A stretch of DNA of 64,000 bases from DATASD01 sp035276765 (GTDB lineage: Bacteria; Patescibacteriota; Saccharimonadia; Saccharimonadales; UBA4665), in NCBI GenBank assembly GCA_035276765.1, contig DATELH010000001.1:92286-156285 (forward strand), in the 5' to 3' direction. The notes beneath the pieces are model-generated. The model searched no databases, was not told the DNA's origin, and worked only from the letters and a program-made list of their open reading frames with translations. Positions 17,896 to 25,578 of this stretch are shown piece by piece; within the stretch, counting starts at the first letter, position 1, and every line of letters starts with the position of its first letter. The translations under genes were made by a program, and so were the position numbers.

Positions 17896-18011
17896 CAGTT
17901 GCAGGTGTCACCGTCTACACGCACATGTAATGCAGCTTAAGCTCGTAGCAGCATTGAAATTTAGCCAACTTAATGTATCATAGGCACATAATTGAACAGG
18001 TTTCGAATGCA
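17896..18011 (+). repeat. Duplicated promoter region, copy 1
   Basis: About 115 bp that align with 24373-24487 (shared CAGTTGCAG, CTACACGCACA, GTAATGC, CACATAATT, AACAGGTTTCG). The similarity continues into the downstream genes, so this is one end of a duplication of roughly 0.75-0.8 kb. Confidence 0.8.
17954..17981 (+). promoter_or_regulatory. Sigma-70-type promoter of island paralog 1
   Basis: TTGAAA, 16-nt spacer, TATCAT. The equivalent element of copy 2 is nearer to consensus (TTGACA-17-TATTAT), so the two copies differ in predicted strength. Confidence 0.6.
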
Positions 18012-18689
18012 ATGAGCGAACAGAGGCGACATATCGCTGAATCATCCCTATCCCATCTCCGAGGCAGTGAACTTACACAAACTGCCGGGAAGTTCTTGGT
18101 GAGGGAAGCCACGCAAGAATCACGGAAATTTGATCCGCGCCGTGTTCGGTATAGCTATGTACGGAACCGCCGTGAGGGAGGAGAACACGACCGCATCGCA
18201 GTTATTACTTGGAACCGTGAGGGGAACGAAGATGACCGCATTGCAGTTATCACTCCTGAAAACCTGGAGGTTTTTGCCGAGGAACTCGACTGGGGGGCTT
18301 ACGATGCAGCCATGGAAACGTGGAGGGCTAATCCTCAAGGAGCAGAGCCTCGCCGGTGGCAGTCGTTCCGCGCGAATAGCAGCGTTGCGGATTATTTGAC
18401 GCATCGCCTTAACGAGATCGTAGAGACGCAGAACAAATTGAGCGATACGAAGTCTACCGCATTTACACCTCCTGCCTACCTGCACCCCTGGGAACCCTTC
18501 CTTGTAGGTCCTGCGTACTACGGTGCTGCCTCTATACGTGCTGAGGAGTTGGCGGCCGTAGCGGAGGGACTCGCCAACCAGGAGCTCCTTTTAAAGCCTC
18601 TCGACTCAAGGAATCCGACTCCACCGGAAATGTTGCAAGCTACCGTGTCTTTGTTGAATCAGTATCAGACTGTGGTCTATCAGGATTAA
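18012..18689 (+). CDS. Island paralog 1, unknown family
   Basis: About 225 residues. The ATG at 18012 is chosen because it aligns with the start of the paralog at 24488. Shared blocks are GSELTQTAGK, TQESRKFDPRRVRYSYV, LEVFAEELD, YDAAMETW and ANPQGAEPRR in the N-terminal half, and IRAEEL and the QYQTVVYQD end in the C-terminal half. It has an internal tandem repeat (HDRIAVIT then DDRIAVIT) that the paralog lacks. There is no membrane segment and no recognisable family. It may act with its paralog around the signalling operon between them. Confidence 0.65.
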   Translation: MSEQRRHIAESSLSHLRGSELTQTAGKFLVREATQESRKFDPRRVRYSYVRNRREGGEHDRIAVITWNREGNEDDRIAVITPENLEVFAEELDWGAYDAAMETWRANPQGAEPRRWQSFRANSSVADYLTHRLNEIVETQNKLSDTKSTAFTPPAYLHPWEPFLVGPAYYGAASIRAEELAAVAEGLANQELLLKPLDSRNPTPPEMLQATVSLLNQYQTVVYQD

Positions 18690-18701
18690 TTTACCCATTA
18701 T

Positions 18702-19220
18702 ATGGTCGAAATTCCTACACCAAATTTAAGCTCTGCATACTGGGGTGATATCAATCGGTATTGCGATCAAATACGAGATTGCGCACCCGTTACAGCGAAA
18801 GTAGGTAGATTTTTCACTAAAATAGAGGTTCAAGAGGTCTCTTGGGAGGCTGAACAGCCCAACACGGAGGTCACCTTTACGGACGTAAATCTTCGGGTTT
18901 TAGGCGGCCTACTGGGCAGACGCCGCAACATCGATCTCGTTTTGTCAACCAGCATTGAAGGCATGCGAGAACGGGATCAATATCATATCAGATTTGATCC
19001 AATAAACGAAAGTGTCGAAGCTCCTCGTCGTCGTCTTGAGTTCAGACCACCGCGGGACATAGAAACGATCGAGGACATGATCGAGTCCTACAAAGAGTAT
19101 AAGGAAAAGTCTCAGACGTTCGCCGAGCAGATTGGCGGCTTGGCGTTGCATGCGCCTCGACCAGAAGATTACAACCTACTGCATAATGAGCTCAGGCGCG
19201 GCGCTTCGAGTAAGTGTTAG
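18702..19220 (+). CDS. Hypothetical protein, unknown function
   Basis: 172 residues starting 12 nt after the previous stop, likely cotranscribed. Mixed alpha/beta pattern with LRVLGGLLGRRRNIDLVLS in the middle and a charged helical C-terminal part (EDMIESYKEYKEK). No signal peptide, no known motif. Confidence 0.55.
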   Translation: MVEIPTPNLSSAYWGDINRYCDQIRDCAPVTAKVGRFFTKIEVQEVSWEAEQPNTEVTFTDVNLRVLGGLLGRRRNIDLVLSTSIEGMRERDQYHIRFDPINESVEAPRRRLEFRPPRDIETIEDMIESYKEYKEKSQTFAEQIGGLALHAPRPEDYNLLHNELRRGASSKC

Positions 19221-19307
19221 CGAGCAGCTACAAGTACAACGGATACCGAAAAGTCTTAGTAATTTTTATCCCCTACGTCTTTTTGAGCCTATTTTAAGGC
19301 AATCACT

Positions 19308-19313
19308 TATAAT
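19308..19313 (+). promoter_or_regulatory. -10 box (TATAAT) of the response regulator gene, leaderless
   Basis: Consensus TATAAT ends 6 nt before the ATG at 19320. TTGAGC about 19 nt upstream is a weak -35 candidate. Confidence 0.65.
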
Positions 19314-19319
19314 GGGGTT

Positions 19320-19997
19320 ATGCGCGTGCTTATAATCGAAGACGACCCGGCAATTGCCCAAGCGCTGAAGGATGGGCTGCGGCAAGAATCGTTCGCCGTT
19401 GACGTTGCCTGCGAGGGTGATGAGGGCCTTGCGGCGGCCGCAAACGAAGACTACGATCTGATTATTCTGGACGGTATGCTACCCGGCCTGGATGGACTTG
19501 AGGTAGCGAGTCGGCTACGACAGCAAGCACAGCATGCTCGGATTCTGATGCTTTCCGCGCGTGACCAGACGGCAGACAAAATTCAGGGGCTTAACAAAGG
19601 TGTCGACGACTACATGGTCAAACCGTTTTCCTTCGAGGAGTTGTTGGCGCGGATCAACGCACTGTTGCGGCGTCCGGCCGAAACCAAGGGCGAGACGCTG
19701 CAGATTGCCGACCTGTCACTGAACACGATCACACACGAAGTACGACGAGCAGGCACTGCCCTGCGTCTTTCACCCAAGGAGTTTGCCGTCCTAGAGTACT
19801 TGCTACGCAACCAAGGAAGAGTGCTCAGCAAAGACACCATCGTGACGCATGTGTGGGATTTCGACGCCGATATCTTGCCGCATACGGTTGAGACCTTCAT
19901 CGCTTTTTTGCGAGCAAAGATAGACAAGCCGTTCGCCGGACCAAAACTGATACATACGCTTCGCGGAATAGGCTACAAACTGAGCAACAAGCCATGA
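19320..19997 (+). CDS. OmpR/PhoB-family response regulator
   Basis: 225 residues: a receiver domain with acidic pocket (IIEDDP), phospho-acceptor Asp51 in IILDGMLPG, the Ser of LSARD and Lys in MVKPF; then a winged-helix DNA-binding domain (LSPKEFAVLEYLLRNQGRVLS, TVETFIAFLRAKI, TLRGIGYKL). It should be phosphorylated by the kinase encoded next (stop and start overlap by 4 nt) and act as a transcription factor, probably on the ABC operon downstream. It starts directly at its own -10 box. Confidence 0.95.
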   Translation: MRVLIIEDDPAIAQALKDGLRQESFAVDVACEGDEGLAAAANEDYDLIILDGMLPGLDGLEVASRLRQQAQHARILMLSARDQTADKIQGLNKGVDDYMVKPFSFEELLARINALLRRPAETKGETLQIADLSLNTITHEVRRAGTALRLSPKEFAVLEYLLRNQGRVLSKDTIVTHVWDFDADILPHTVETFIAFLRAKIDKPFAGPKLIHTLRGIGYKLSNKP

Positions 19998-21034
19998 CGT
20001 TACGCGGCCGCCGATCAACTATCCGCTTGGCGCTCACTTACCTTGGCATCATCATGACACTCTGTATTGGGTTTAGTCTCATTTTCTTCTCCACGTCGTC
20101 GGGCAGTTTGCAGCTGAACGTCCAGCATACCGCGAATAATGAAGCAACCGGCCCACGAGTGGGCAAGCTCGACATGGCAAATGGCCAGAGTATACCGGGC
20201 GCCCCAACGAATGTAGACGATGAGCTCGCCAAACGCCTGGGTGCAGTACGGCAAAATTTGGCACGGCGGTTGATAGCGTTAAACGTCGGTGCGCTTGTTT
20301 TTGGAGGCGCGCTTAGCTACTATCTGGCACGTCGCACGCTCCGCCCCATTGAGCAGGCCATGGCCGCACAAGCTCGCTTTTCATCGGACGCCTCGCATGA
20401 ACTACGGACACCGCTTGCTGCACTGCGCACACGCGGTGAAGTTGCTCTGCGCGATCCATTCCTCAATCTGACACAGGCCAAGGCGGCTATCAAAAACGGT
20501 GTCACCCAAGCCATACGACTTGAGCGGCTGGCCGACGGATTGCTAAAGCTCAGCAGGAGCGACGGACAGCCGCTGACGTTAGGGCCCATTGCATTACAAG
20601 AGGTCGTAAGCAAAGCGATCGAACAATTGCAGCATAAAGCCCACGTCAAACATGTCAATATAAAGCATGATGTCCCGCCATCCCTTTATGCAGTGGGCGA
20701 AGCCGACAGCTTGGCGCAAGTCGTGTGTATTCTGCTGGATAACGCGATCAAACACAGCTCCGCCGGAAACAGCGTTTGTATTCACGCTAAAAAGACGGGG
20801 GCAACAGCGGCGCTCACCGTGCAAGACAACGGCGCCGGCATCGGCCCCGCCGACTTGCCGCATATTTTCGAGCGCTTTTACCAGGCCGACCGATCCCGCC
20901 GGCACGACGACCACAGCTATGGCCTGGGGCTTGCCATCGCGAGCCAACTCATTGCACAAAATCGAGGGACAATCGCTGTGCAGAGCGAGCTTGGCAAAGG
21001 CTCGACTTTCACCATAAAACTGCCCCTCGCTTGA
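19994..21034 (+). CDS. Sensor histidine kinase
   Basis: 346 residues: helix 1 (about 12-34), a short extracytoplasmic loop of about 60 residues, helix 2 (about 92-112), then HisKA with His135 in SSDASHELRTPL, and a HATPase domain with LLDNAIKHSS (N box), DNGAGIG, IFERFYQ and GLGLAIASQLI. All catalytic boxes are intact. The small sensor loop fits a membrane or small-molecule stress signal. It forms a pair with the response regulator and sits directly upstream of the ABC operon, an arrangement common for antimicrobial-peptide sensing and export systems. Confidence 0.95.
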   Translation: MTLRGRRSTIRLALTYLGIIMTLCIGFSLIFFSTSSGSLQLNVQHTANNEATGPRVGKLDMANGQSIPGAPTNVDDELAKRLGAVRQNLARRLIALNVGALVFGGALSYYLARRTLRPIEQAMAAQARFSSDASHELRTPLAALRTRGEVALRDPFLNLTQAKAAIKNGVTQAIRLERLADGLLKLSRSDGQPLTLGPIALQEVVSKAIEQLQHKAHVKHVNIKHDVPPSLYAVGEADSLAQVVCILLDNAIKHSSAGNSVCIHAKKTGATAALTVQDNGAGIGPADLPHIFERFYQADRSRRHDDHSYGLGLAIASQLIAQNRGTIAVQSELGKGSTFTIKLPLA

Positions 21035-21040
21035 TCCTTT

Positions 21041-21089
21041 GAACTTCTTTTGAAGTTGGCCTGTTATTGTCGTGTCAAGCCAACTTCAA
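21041..21089 (+). promoter_or_regulatory. Inverted repeats before the ABC operon
   Basis: TTGAAGTTGGC (21050-21060) pairs perfectly with GCCAACTTCAA (21079-21089) across an 18-nt gap, and GAACTTC-TTTT-GAAGTT forms a second small palindrome at its left edge. The 3' arm abuts the ribosome site AAAGGAG of the permease. It could be a response-regulator operator, a partial terminator or a translation-control hairpin. Confidence 0.5.
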
Positions 21090-21102
21090 GAAAGGAGTCC
21101 AT

Positions 21103-22485
21103 GTGGCAGTAATCAGCAGAGGTATCCGCAACGCTTTCCGCAATGCGACCCGCACCATATCAATCGTCTTCATCTTGAGCCTCAGCATTGGTTTGAGCCT
21201 CATTATGTTGGTCGCCAACCAAGCAGTAGAAAACAAAATCCAAACTACGCTCAAGGCCATCGGCAACACCGTAACCATCGCTCCGATCGGCTTCGTGACT
21301 GGCAGCTCGGCCAACAACGCGCTAAGCAACGACCAGCTCAAGAAAGTCAGGCGCCTCCAGCATGTCACGGATGTCACCGCAACGCTGAGCGACCACCTCC
21401 AAACAGAAGGCACGACTTCACAACCGCAAGCCGACGGCGACGGGTCAGTCCACACCGAAGGACAATCCGGCAGCGCCGCGACCAACCTCAAATCGCCTAT
21501 CAAAATCAACAGTGCGAACGGCACAACACAGACCGGTGGCTTTGTGATCTCGGGTTCTGGCAAGCTGCCCAAACTGCCTGACAACTTCAGCTTGCCGGTT
21601 GCGATCGTTGGCTCCAGCAACCCTTCTAAAGCACAAAGTGTCGGCGCGACCTCGCTGAAAATTTTAGAAGGCACGGCGTTAGACGGCGACAAAGACGAAG
21701 ATACCGCTATGGTGAGCAAAAGCATGGCCGACAAAAACAACCTCAAGCTAGGTTCGACATTTACGGCCTACGGCAAACCGCTCAAAGTCGCAGCAGTTTT
21801 TGAAAGCAATACGGAGAGCGGCAACAGCTACATCGTGGTATCGCTCCCCACCTTACAGCGCCTCACTAACCAAAAAGGCGTTATAACCAACGCGGTAGCC
21901 ACCGCAGATTCGCTGACCAATCTAAGTTCGGTCACCACTGCAATTAAACAAGCACTCGGCTCGGCCGCCGATATTACTAGCAACATCGACGAAGCCAACA
22001 AAGCCCTCGAACCATTGAGTGCCGTTAAAAGCATTTCACTATACGGTCTGGTGGGAGCGGTGGCAGCCGGGGCAGCTATTATCCTGCTAACCATGATTAT
22101 GATTGTCCGCGAGCGGCGGCGCGAAATCGGCGTGCTCAAAGCGGTCGGACTGTCAAATGTGCGCATCATGGGCCAGTTCATCAGTGAGGCCATGACTTTT
22201 ACCTCGCTCGCTACCATCGTCGGTCTCGGCATAGGAGTCGTGGGCGCTGGACCGATTACCGCCACGCTGGTCAGCAATAGTGGGCATTCGGGCGCAGCGG
22301 GCGGCGGGCCCCAGCCCTTCCTTAACCCTAACCTTGCGCACGTCAAAGATGTCCAGGCCGCTATCGATTGGACCATCATCGTCTATGGGTTTGGGGCGGC
22401 AGTGTTGATTGCCTTGGTCGGTAGCGCTCTTGCCTCGTATTTCATCAGTAAGATCCGGCCGGCCGAAGTTTTGAGGAGCGAATAA
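21103..22485 (+). CDS. ABC transporter permease, MacB/FtsX type
   Basis: 460 residues from the GTG at 21103, which has AAAGGAG 5 nt upstream; the frame remains open to a TTG at 21067. One N-terminal helix (ISIVFILSLSIGLSLIMLV), a large extracytoplasmic domain (about 250 residues, Ser/Thr/Gly-rich), then three C-terminal helices with the FtsX motif RERRREIGVLKAVGLS. Such permeases drive mechanical work on periplasmic or surface partners and export peptides or lipoproteins rather than import. The ATPase gene starts 1 nt after its stop. Confidence 0.9.
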   Translation: MAVISRGIRNAFRNATRTISIVFILSLSIGLSLIMLVANQAVENKIQTTLKAIGNTVTIAPIGFVTGSSANNALSNDQLKKVRRLQHVTDVTATLSDHLQTEGTTSQPQADGDGSVHTEGQSGSAATNLKSPIKINSANGTTQTGGFVISGSGKLPKLPDNFSLPVAIVGSSNPSKAQSVGATSLKILEGTALDGDKDEDTAMVSKSMADKNNLKLGSTFTAYGKPLKVAAVFESNTESGNSYIVVSLPTLQRLTNQKGVITNAVATADSLTNLSSVTTAIKQALGSAADITSNIDEANKALEPLSAVKSISLYGLVGAVAAGAAIILLTMIMIVRERRREIGVLKAVGLSNVRIMGQFISEAMTFTSLATIVGLGIGVVGAGPITATLVSNSGHSGAAGGGPQPFLNPNLAHVKDVQAAIDWTIIVYGFGAAVLIALVGSALASYFISKIRPAEVLRSE

Positions 22486-22486
22486 C

Positions 22487-23161
22487 ATGTTGCAGGTAAC
22501 AAATTTACGCAAAGTATTTAATGCAGGCGACGCGGAAGTGATAGCCGTTGATAACGTCTCGATGCATGTCGGACAAGGTGAGTTTGTCTCGATCGTCGGC
22601 CGAAGTGGCAGTGGCAAGACGACGCTTATGAGCCTCCTCGGCTCGCTCGAAAAACCTACCAGCGGAACGATAGAAGTTGACGGACAAAGCCTCACCACAT
22701 TGAGCGACCACGCCCTCAACAGATATCGCGGTCAAAAAATTGGCTTTGTGTTCCAAAGCTACAATCTTGTACCTAACTTGACCGCGCTTGAGAACGTCAT
22801 GTTACCCATGGAACCGACCCACATACCCCGCGCCGAACGCAAAAACCGCGCCCAGTCCCTCCTTAACCAAGTCGGGCTCACGGGGAACAAACAGCGGCGC
22901 AGGCCAGGTCGGCTATCCGGTGGCGAGCAACAACGCGTTGCCATTGCCCGATCGCTCGCCAACAAGCCAGCCGTCATTTTGGCCGACGAGCCCACCGGCA
23001 ATCTCGACTCTGCGACAAGCACGATGATCATTACCTTGCTACGCGACCTGTCGCGATCAGAGCACACCACCATCATCGTCGTGACTCACGACAATTCGCT
23101 CGCCATGCAGACCGACCGCATGTTCCGGCTACAAGACGGCCAACTACAAGAAGAAAGATAG
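22487..23161 (+). CDS. ABC transporter ATP-binding protein, LolD/MacB type
   Basis: 224 residues: Walker A GRSGSGKTT, Q-loop in FQSYNLVPNLTALENV, signature LSGGEQQRVAIARSL, Walker B VILADEPTGNLDS and the H-loop VTHD. The LADEPTGNLDS form is typical of the MacB/LolD/FtsE group that pairs with FtsX-type permeases such as the one just upstream. All motifs are intact, so it should be an active ATPase. Confidence 0.95.
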   Translation: MLQVTNLRKVFNAGDAEVIAVDNVSMHVGQGEFVSIVGRSGSGKTTLMSLLGSLEKPTSGTIEVDGQSLTTLSDHALNRYRGQKIGFVFQSYNLVPNLTALENVMLPMEPTHIPRAERKNRAQSLLNQVGLTGNKQRRRPGRLSGGEQQRVAIARSLANKPAVILADEPTGNLDSATSTMIITLLRDLSRSEHTTIIVVTHDNSLAMQTDRMFRLQDGQLQEER

Positions 23162-23171
23162 GAGTTTACCC

Positions 23172-23723
23172 ATGCAGAACAAGCAACCGCATCCAAAAAG
23201 CACTACAAAGCCATTCGTTTTGGCCATCGCTACCGCTGTGGTCATGCTCGTCGCGTTCATTAGCATCCTAACGTTTACGAATCACCACAGCGGTAGCGAT
23301 GGCCAAAAGACGGGCCCAGGCCAAATGGGCAACAACGTTGGCTCCGGTTCATCCGATTGCTCCACTGGCGGACCATGCACCAACTCAAACAACAGTGCGG
23401 CAGGCTGTGCAAGCAGCGGACCATGCACGCAAAGCTCGAACGGACAGACCCTTATTCCTGGAAAAGTCGTGGCCATCAGTAGCACAAGCATCACCATCAA
23501 GCCAACCAATGGAGGCAGCAACGAAACCTTCACTATTACCCCTAGCACCAAAGAAAACAAAGGAGGTAATACTGCTGACGTTGCATTCAATGTTGGTGAC
23601 ATCGCTGTTGGTAGCGGTGTCGGGATTGTCTTGAGTAGCACAAATAGCAACCAGGCAGAACTCGTCATGCTCAACCTTCAAGCCCAAATGGAAACGGGAA
23701 GTGGCAATGCTGCGGCGCACTAA
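23172..23723 (+). CDS. Secreted or membrane-anchored protein with DUF5666-like domain
   Basis: 183 residues with AGGAG before the ATG. One N-terminal helix (FVLAIATAVVMLVAFISILTF), then a Ser/Gly/Asn linker with paired cysteines (DCSTGGPCT, GCASSGPCT), then an OB-like beta domain (IPGKVVAISSTSITIK, FNVGDIAVGSGVGIV) similar to DUF5666. It starts 10 nt after the ATPase and is the last gene of the sensor-transporter operon. It is probably the extracytoplasmic partner or cargo. The cysteines suggest two disulfides. Confidence 0.7.
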   Translation: MQNKQPHPKSTTKPFVLAIATAVVMLVAFISILTFTNHHSGSDGQKTGPGQMGNNVGSGSSDCSTGGPCTNSNNSAAGCASSGPCTQSSNGQTLIPGKVVAISSTSITIKPTNGGSNETFTITPSTKENKGGNTADVAFNVGDIAVGSGVGIVLSSTNSNQAELVMLNLQAQMETGSGNAAAH

Positions 23724-23874
23724 CAGCGCATCATTGCCGAGCAGTCTTGGTCACCTGGCCGACGCTTACCACTGTTCGGAAGTGTCCGGCACCCTTGCTA
23801 GATTTCTTTTGAACTGCTACAGACGCATCGTCCATAAGAAAACATAAAACATAGCCACCACAAAATACAGGGCA

Positions 23875-23902
23875 TTGACATTTAAAGTAAATGTAATACA
23901 TT
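23875..23902 (+). promoter_or_regulatory. Putative promoter before the 148-residue unknown
   Basis: TTGACA at 23875-23880 followed by TACATT after about 16 nt. The ATG is only some 10 nt further on. The -35 is perfect, the -10 weak. The preceding 150 nt (23724-23874) hold no gene I can see. Confidence 0.45.
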
Positions 23903-23911
23903 TACCAGGTA

Positions 23912-24358
23912 ATGAGCCTGAGAAGAATGAACCGAATATTTTCCTCTACTGAAGCCGCTCCGGCGATAGACCGCCACAGTGGCTCACAAGAAGAGGTGCG
24001 CCTGCGCTACAAAGAGATAATGGCAAACCTTGGCAAAGTTTCCACCGAGGCCGAGCGTTATCGCGTAATTGCAAGCGATGGTGGACCATATGAGACCATA
24101 GAGGCAGCGCACCGTTTCATATTCCCTCCCGAAGAGCAAGCTATACTAAAGAGCACGCGTGATGACGGTAGCTACTTCGATCGAGGGCTCGTAGAAAGCA
24201 AAGCTGCAAAGGTGAGCATGGTAGTTGAGGCAGGCATCGGCGTCGAGCTCGATATGACCGCTGAGCCCCCTGTCGTAACTACATATGACGTTTCCCCAAG
24301 AGATGGTGGCGCCTCTCAGCCCCTCCCTCTCGAACTAACAGACGCTCTTGCTTTTTAG
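23912..24358 (+). CDS. Hypothetical protein, unknown function
   Basis: 148 residues, soluble, no recognised motif. Helical N-terminal half (EEVRLRYKEIMANLGK) with a basic start, then a mixed region (RFIFPPEEQAILKSTRDDG). A promoter-like TTGACA lies just upstream. It is monocistronic between the ABC operon and paralog 2. Confidence 0.55.
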   Translation: MSLRRMNRIFSSTEAAPAIDRHSGSQEEVRLRYKEIMANLGKVSTEAERYRVIASDGGPYETIEAAHRFIFPPEEQAILKSTRDDGSYFDRGLVESKAAKVSMVVEAGIGVELDMTAEPPVVTTYDVSPRDGGASQPLPLELTDALAF

Positions 24359-24372
24359 GGGCGCGGAGTACC

Positions 24373-24487
24373 CAGTTGCAGATGCCACCATCTACACGCA
24401 CACGTAATGCGGCTTACGTGCATAAGCATTGACATTTAGGTGATTTAAATGTATTATAGACACATAATTAAACAGGTTTCGTAAAGA
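24373..24487 (+). repeat. Duplicated promoter region, copy 2
   Basis: Aligns with 17896-18011 and leads into the paralogous gene. It has diverged by scattered substitutions, so the duplication is not recent. Confidence 0.8.
24429..24457 (+). promoter_or_regulatory. Near-consensus sigma-70 promoter of island paralog 2
   Basis: TTGACA, 17-nt spacer, TATTAT, followed about 30 nt later by the ATG at 24488. One of the best promoter matches in the window. Confidence 0.75.
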
Positions 24488-25111
24488 ATGACCGAACAAG
24501 CACCACGCACCACTGAATCTTCCTTACCCCGTCCCCAGGTAGGCAGTGAACTTACCCAAACTGCCGGGAAGCTTGTAGTGGGGGAAACCACGCAAGAATC
24601 ACGGAAATTTGATCCGCGCCGTGTTCGGTATAGCTATGTATGGAACCGCGAACGCGGCGAGGATGATCGCGTTGCGGCTGTCAGCTTTGAACACCTTGAG
24701 GTTTTTGCCGGAGAGCTCGACAGGGATGCTTACGACGCAGCCATGGAAACATGGAAAGCTAATCCTCAAGGAGCAGAGCCGCGGCGACAATCATTTCGCA
24801 GGAGCAGTGACGTTGCCTCAAATCTGACACGCGGCCTTACTCGGATCGTCGAAGACCAGAAAACCTGGACTGCTATGAAATCCTTCACATTCGCTCCTCC
24901 TGCCCACCTGAGCGCCTGGAAACCCTTCCTTATAAAGGATGAGTACGGTACAGCTATACGTGCTGAGGAGTTACCGGCCGTAGCTGACGGGTTAGTCAGT
25001 CAGCAACTCCCCTTAGAGCGTCCTGACGCTGTTCACGCGACTTCTCCAGAAGATTTGCAAGCTTTCGCGTCTTTACTGCACCAGTATCAGACTGTGCTCT
25101 ACCAAGATTAA
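24488..25111 (+). CDS. Island paralog 2, unknown family
   Basis: 207 residues, paralogous to 18012-18689 over the whole length, with near-identical blocks TQESRKFDPRRVRYSYV and ANPQGAEPRR and the same QYQTV-YQD end. It lacks the internal repeat of paralog 1. Soluble, no known domain. It is the last gene before the intact tRNA. The 25112-25386 stretch after it holds a GC-rich piece with a broken frame (about 25172-25372) that may be the remnant of a lost element gene, but I cannot assign it. Confidence 0.65.
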   Translation: MTEQAPRTTESSLPRPQVGSELTQTAGKLVVGETTQESRKFDPRRVRYSYVWNRERGEDDRVAAVSFEHLEVFAGELDRDAYDAAMETWKANPQGAEPRRQSFRRSSDVASNLTRGLTRIVEDQKTWTAMKSFTFAPPAHLSAWKPFLIKDEYGTAIRAEELPAVADGLVSQQLPLERPDAVHATSPEDLQAFASLLHQYQTVLYQD

Positions 25112-25386
25112 GTCGGCAGTAGCACCCTAATACCGACAGGCTAATTAGAGTTCCGCCTCGCACAGCATCTCATGCGTGTGGTGCTCGCCTATACCGACGA
25201 GTCGACCACGATCCGCGGGCGAGACGAGTTACGAGCCACACTTCAAGCTCACGCCGGTTCGCCTGTCGAACCGGCCGACGGGAAGCGCTGGGAAAGGTCG
25301 AGCGTTTGTTCTGGCGGTCGACAAGCAGTTCGCGTTGCCGTCAATTACTGCCGTCAACGCGGAATTTTGTAGATCAAATTACATCT

Positions 25387-25439
25387 TTTCTATCTGGTAC
25401 ACCCGGCAGGATTCGAACCTGCGACCCCTTGGTTCGAAG
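25387..25439 (-). repeat. Right attachment site, inside tRNA-Arg(UCG)
   Basis: 53-bp perfect direct repeat of 16239-16291. It supplies the 3' part of the intact tRNA, so the element brought its own tRNA end. Confidence 0.93.
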
Positions 25440-25471
25440 CCAAGTACTCTAATCCGCTGAGCTACGGGTGC
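25395..25471 (-). tRNA. tRNA-Arg(UCG)
   Basis: 77 nt including the encoded CCA. Acceptor GCACCCG pairs with CGGGTGT (G-U at the first pair), anticodon stem CTTGG/CCAAG, loop CTTCGAA with anticodon TCG, T arm GCAGG-TTCGAAT-CCTGC. Target of the 9.2-kb island. Confidence 0.96.
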
Positions 25472-25578
25472 GCGCCTCTTTGAGAGCTTGGTTATTATAC
25501 CATGTACCGGTGTTATCAGCCAGCATTTGGCGCGCTGGCACTTCATGGTATGCTAAGCATAAGGCTTTTGGAGCGCAC

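Larger units (their letters stand above)
16239..25439. mobile_element. Genomic island integrated in tRNA-Arg(UCG)
   Basis: About 9.2 kb between perfect 53-bp direct repeats, with the intact tRNA restored at the right end. Cargo in order: a ParB-like protein, a truncated Rv3235-like protein, an ArdA-like remnant, an unknown protein, a second unknown, a response regulator, a histidine kinase, an ABC permease and ATPase, a secreted protein, an unknown, and a paralog of the first unknown. No integrase gene is recognisable, so the element is probably decayed or was mobilised in trans. The left 1.3 kb is GC-rich and actinobacterial in style; the rest resembles neither that nor the core strongly. 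Confidence 0.88.

Noticed and set aside
21075..21746. Long - strand frame opposite the ABC permease
   Set aside because: Antisense shadow; the + strand permease has clear FtsX motifs and a ribosome site.
25172..25372. Possible small gene in the island after paralog 2
   Set aside because: No ribosome site, no family, and several overlapping frames with plasmid-like composition; best read as debris.
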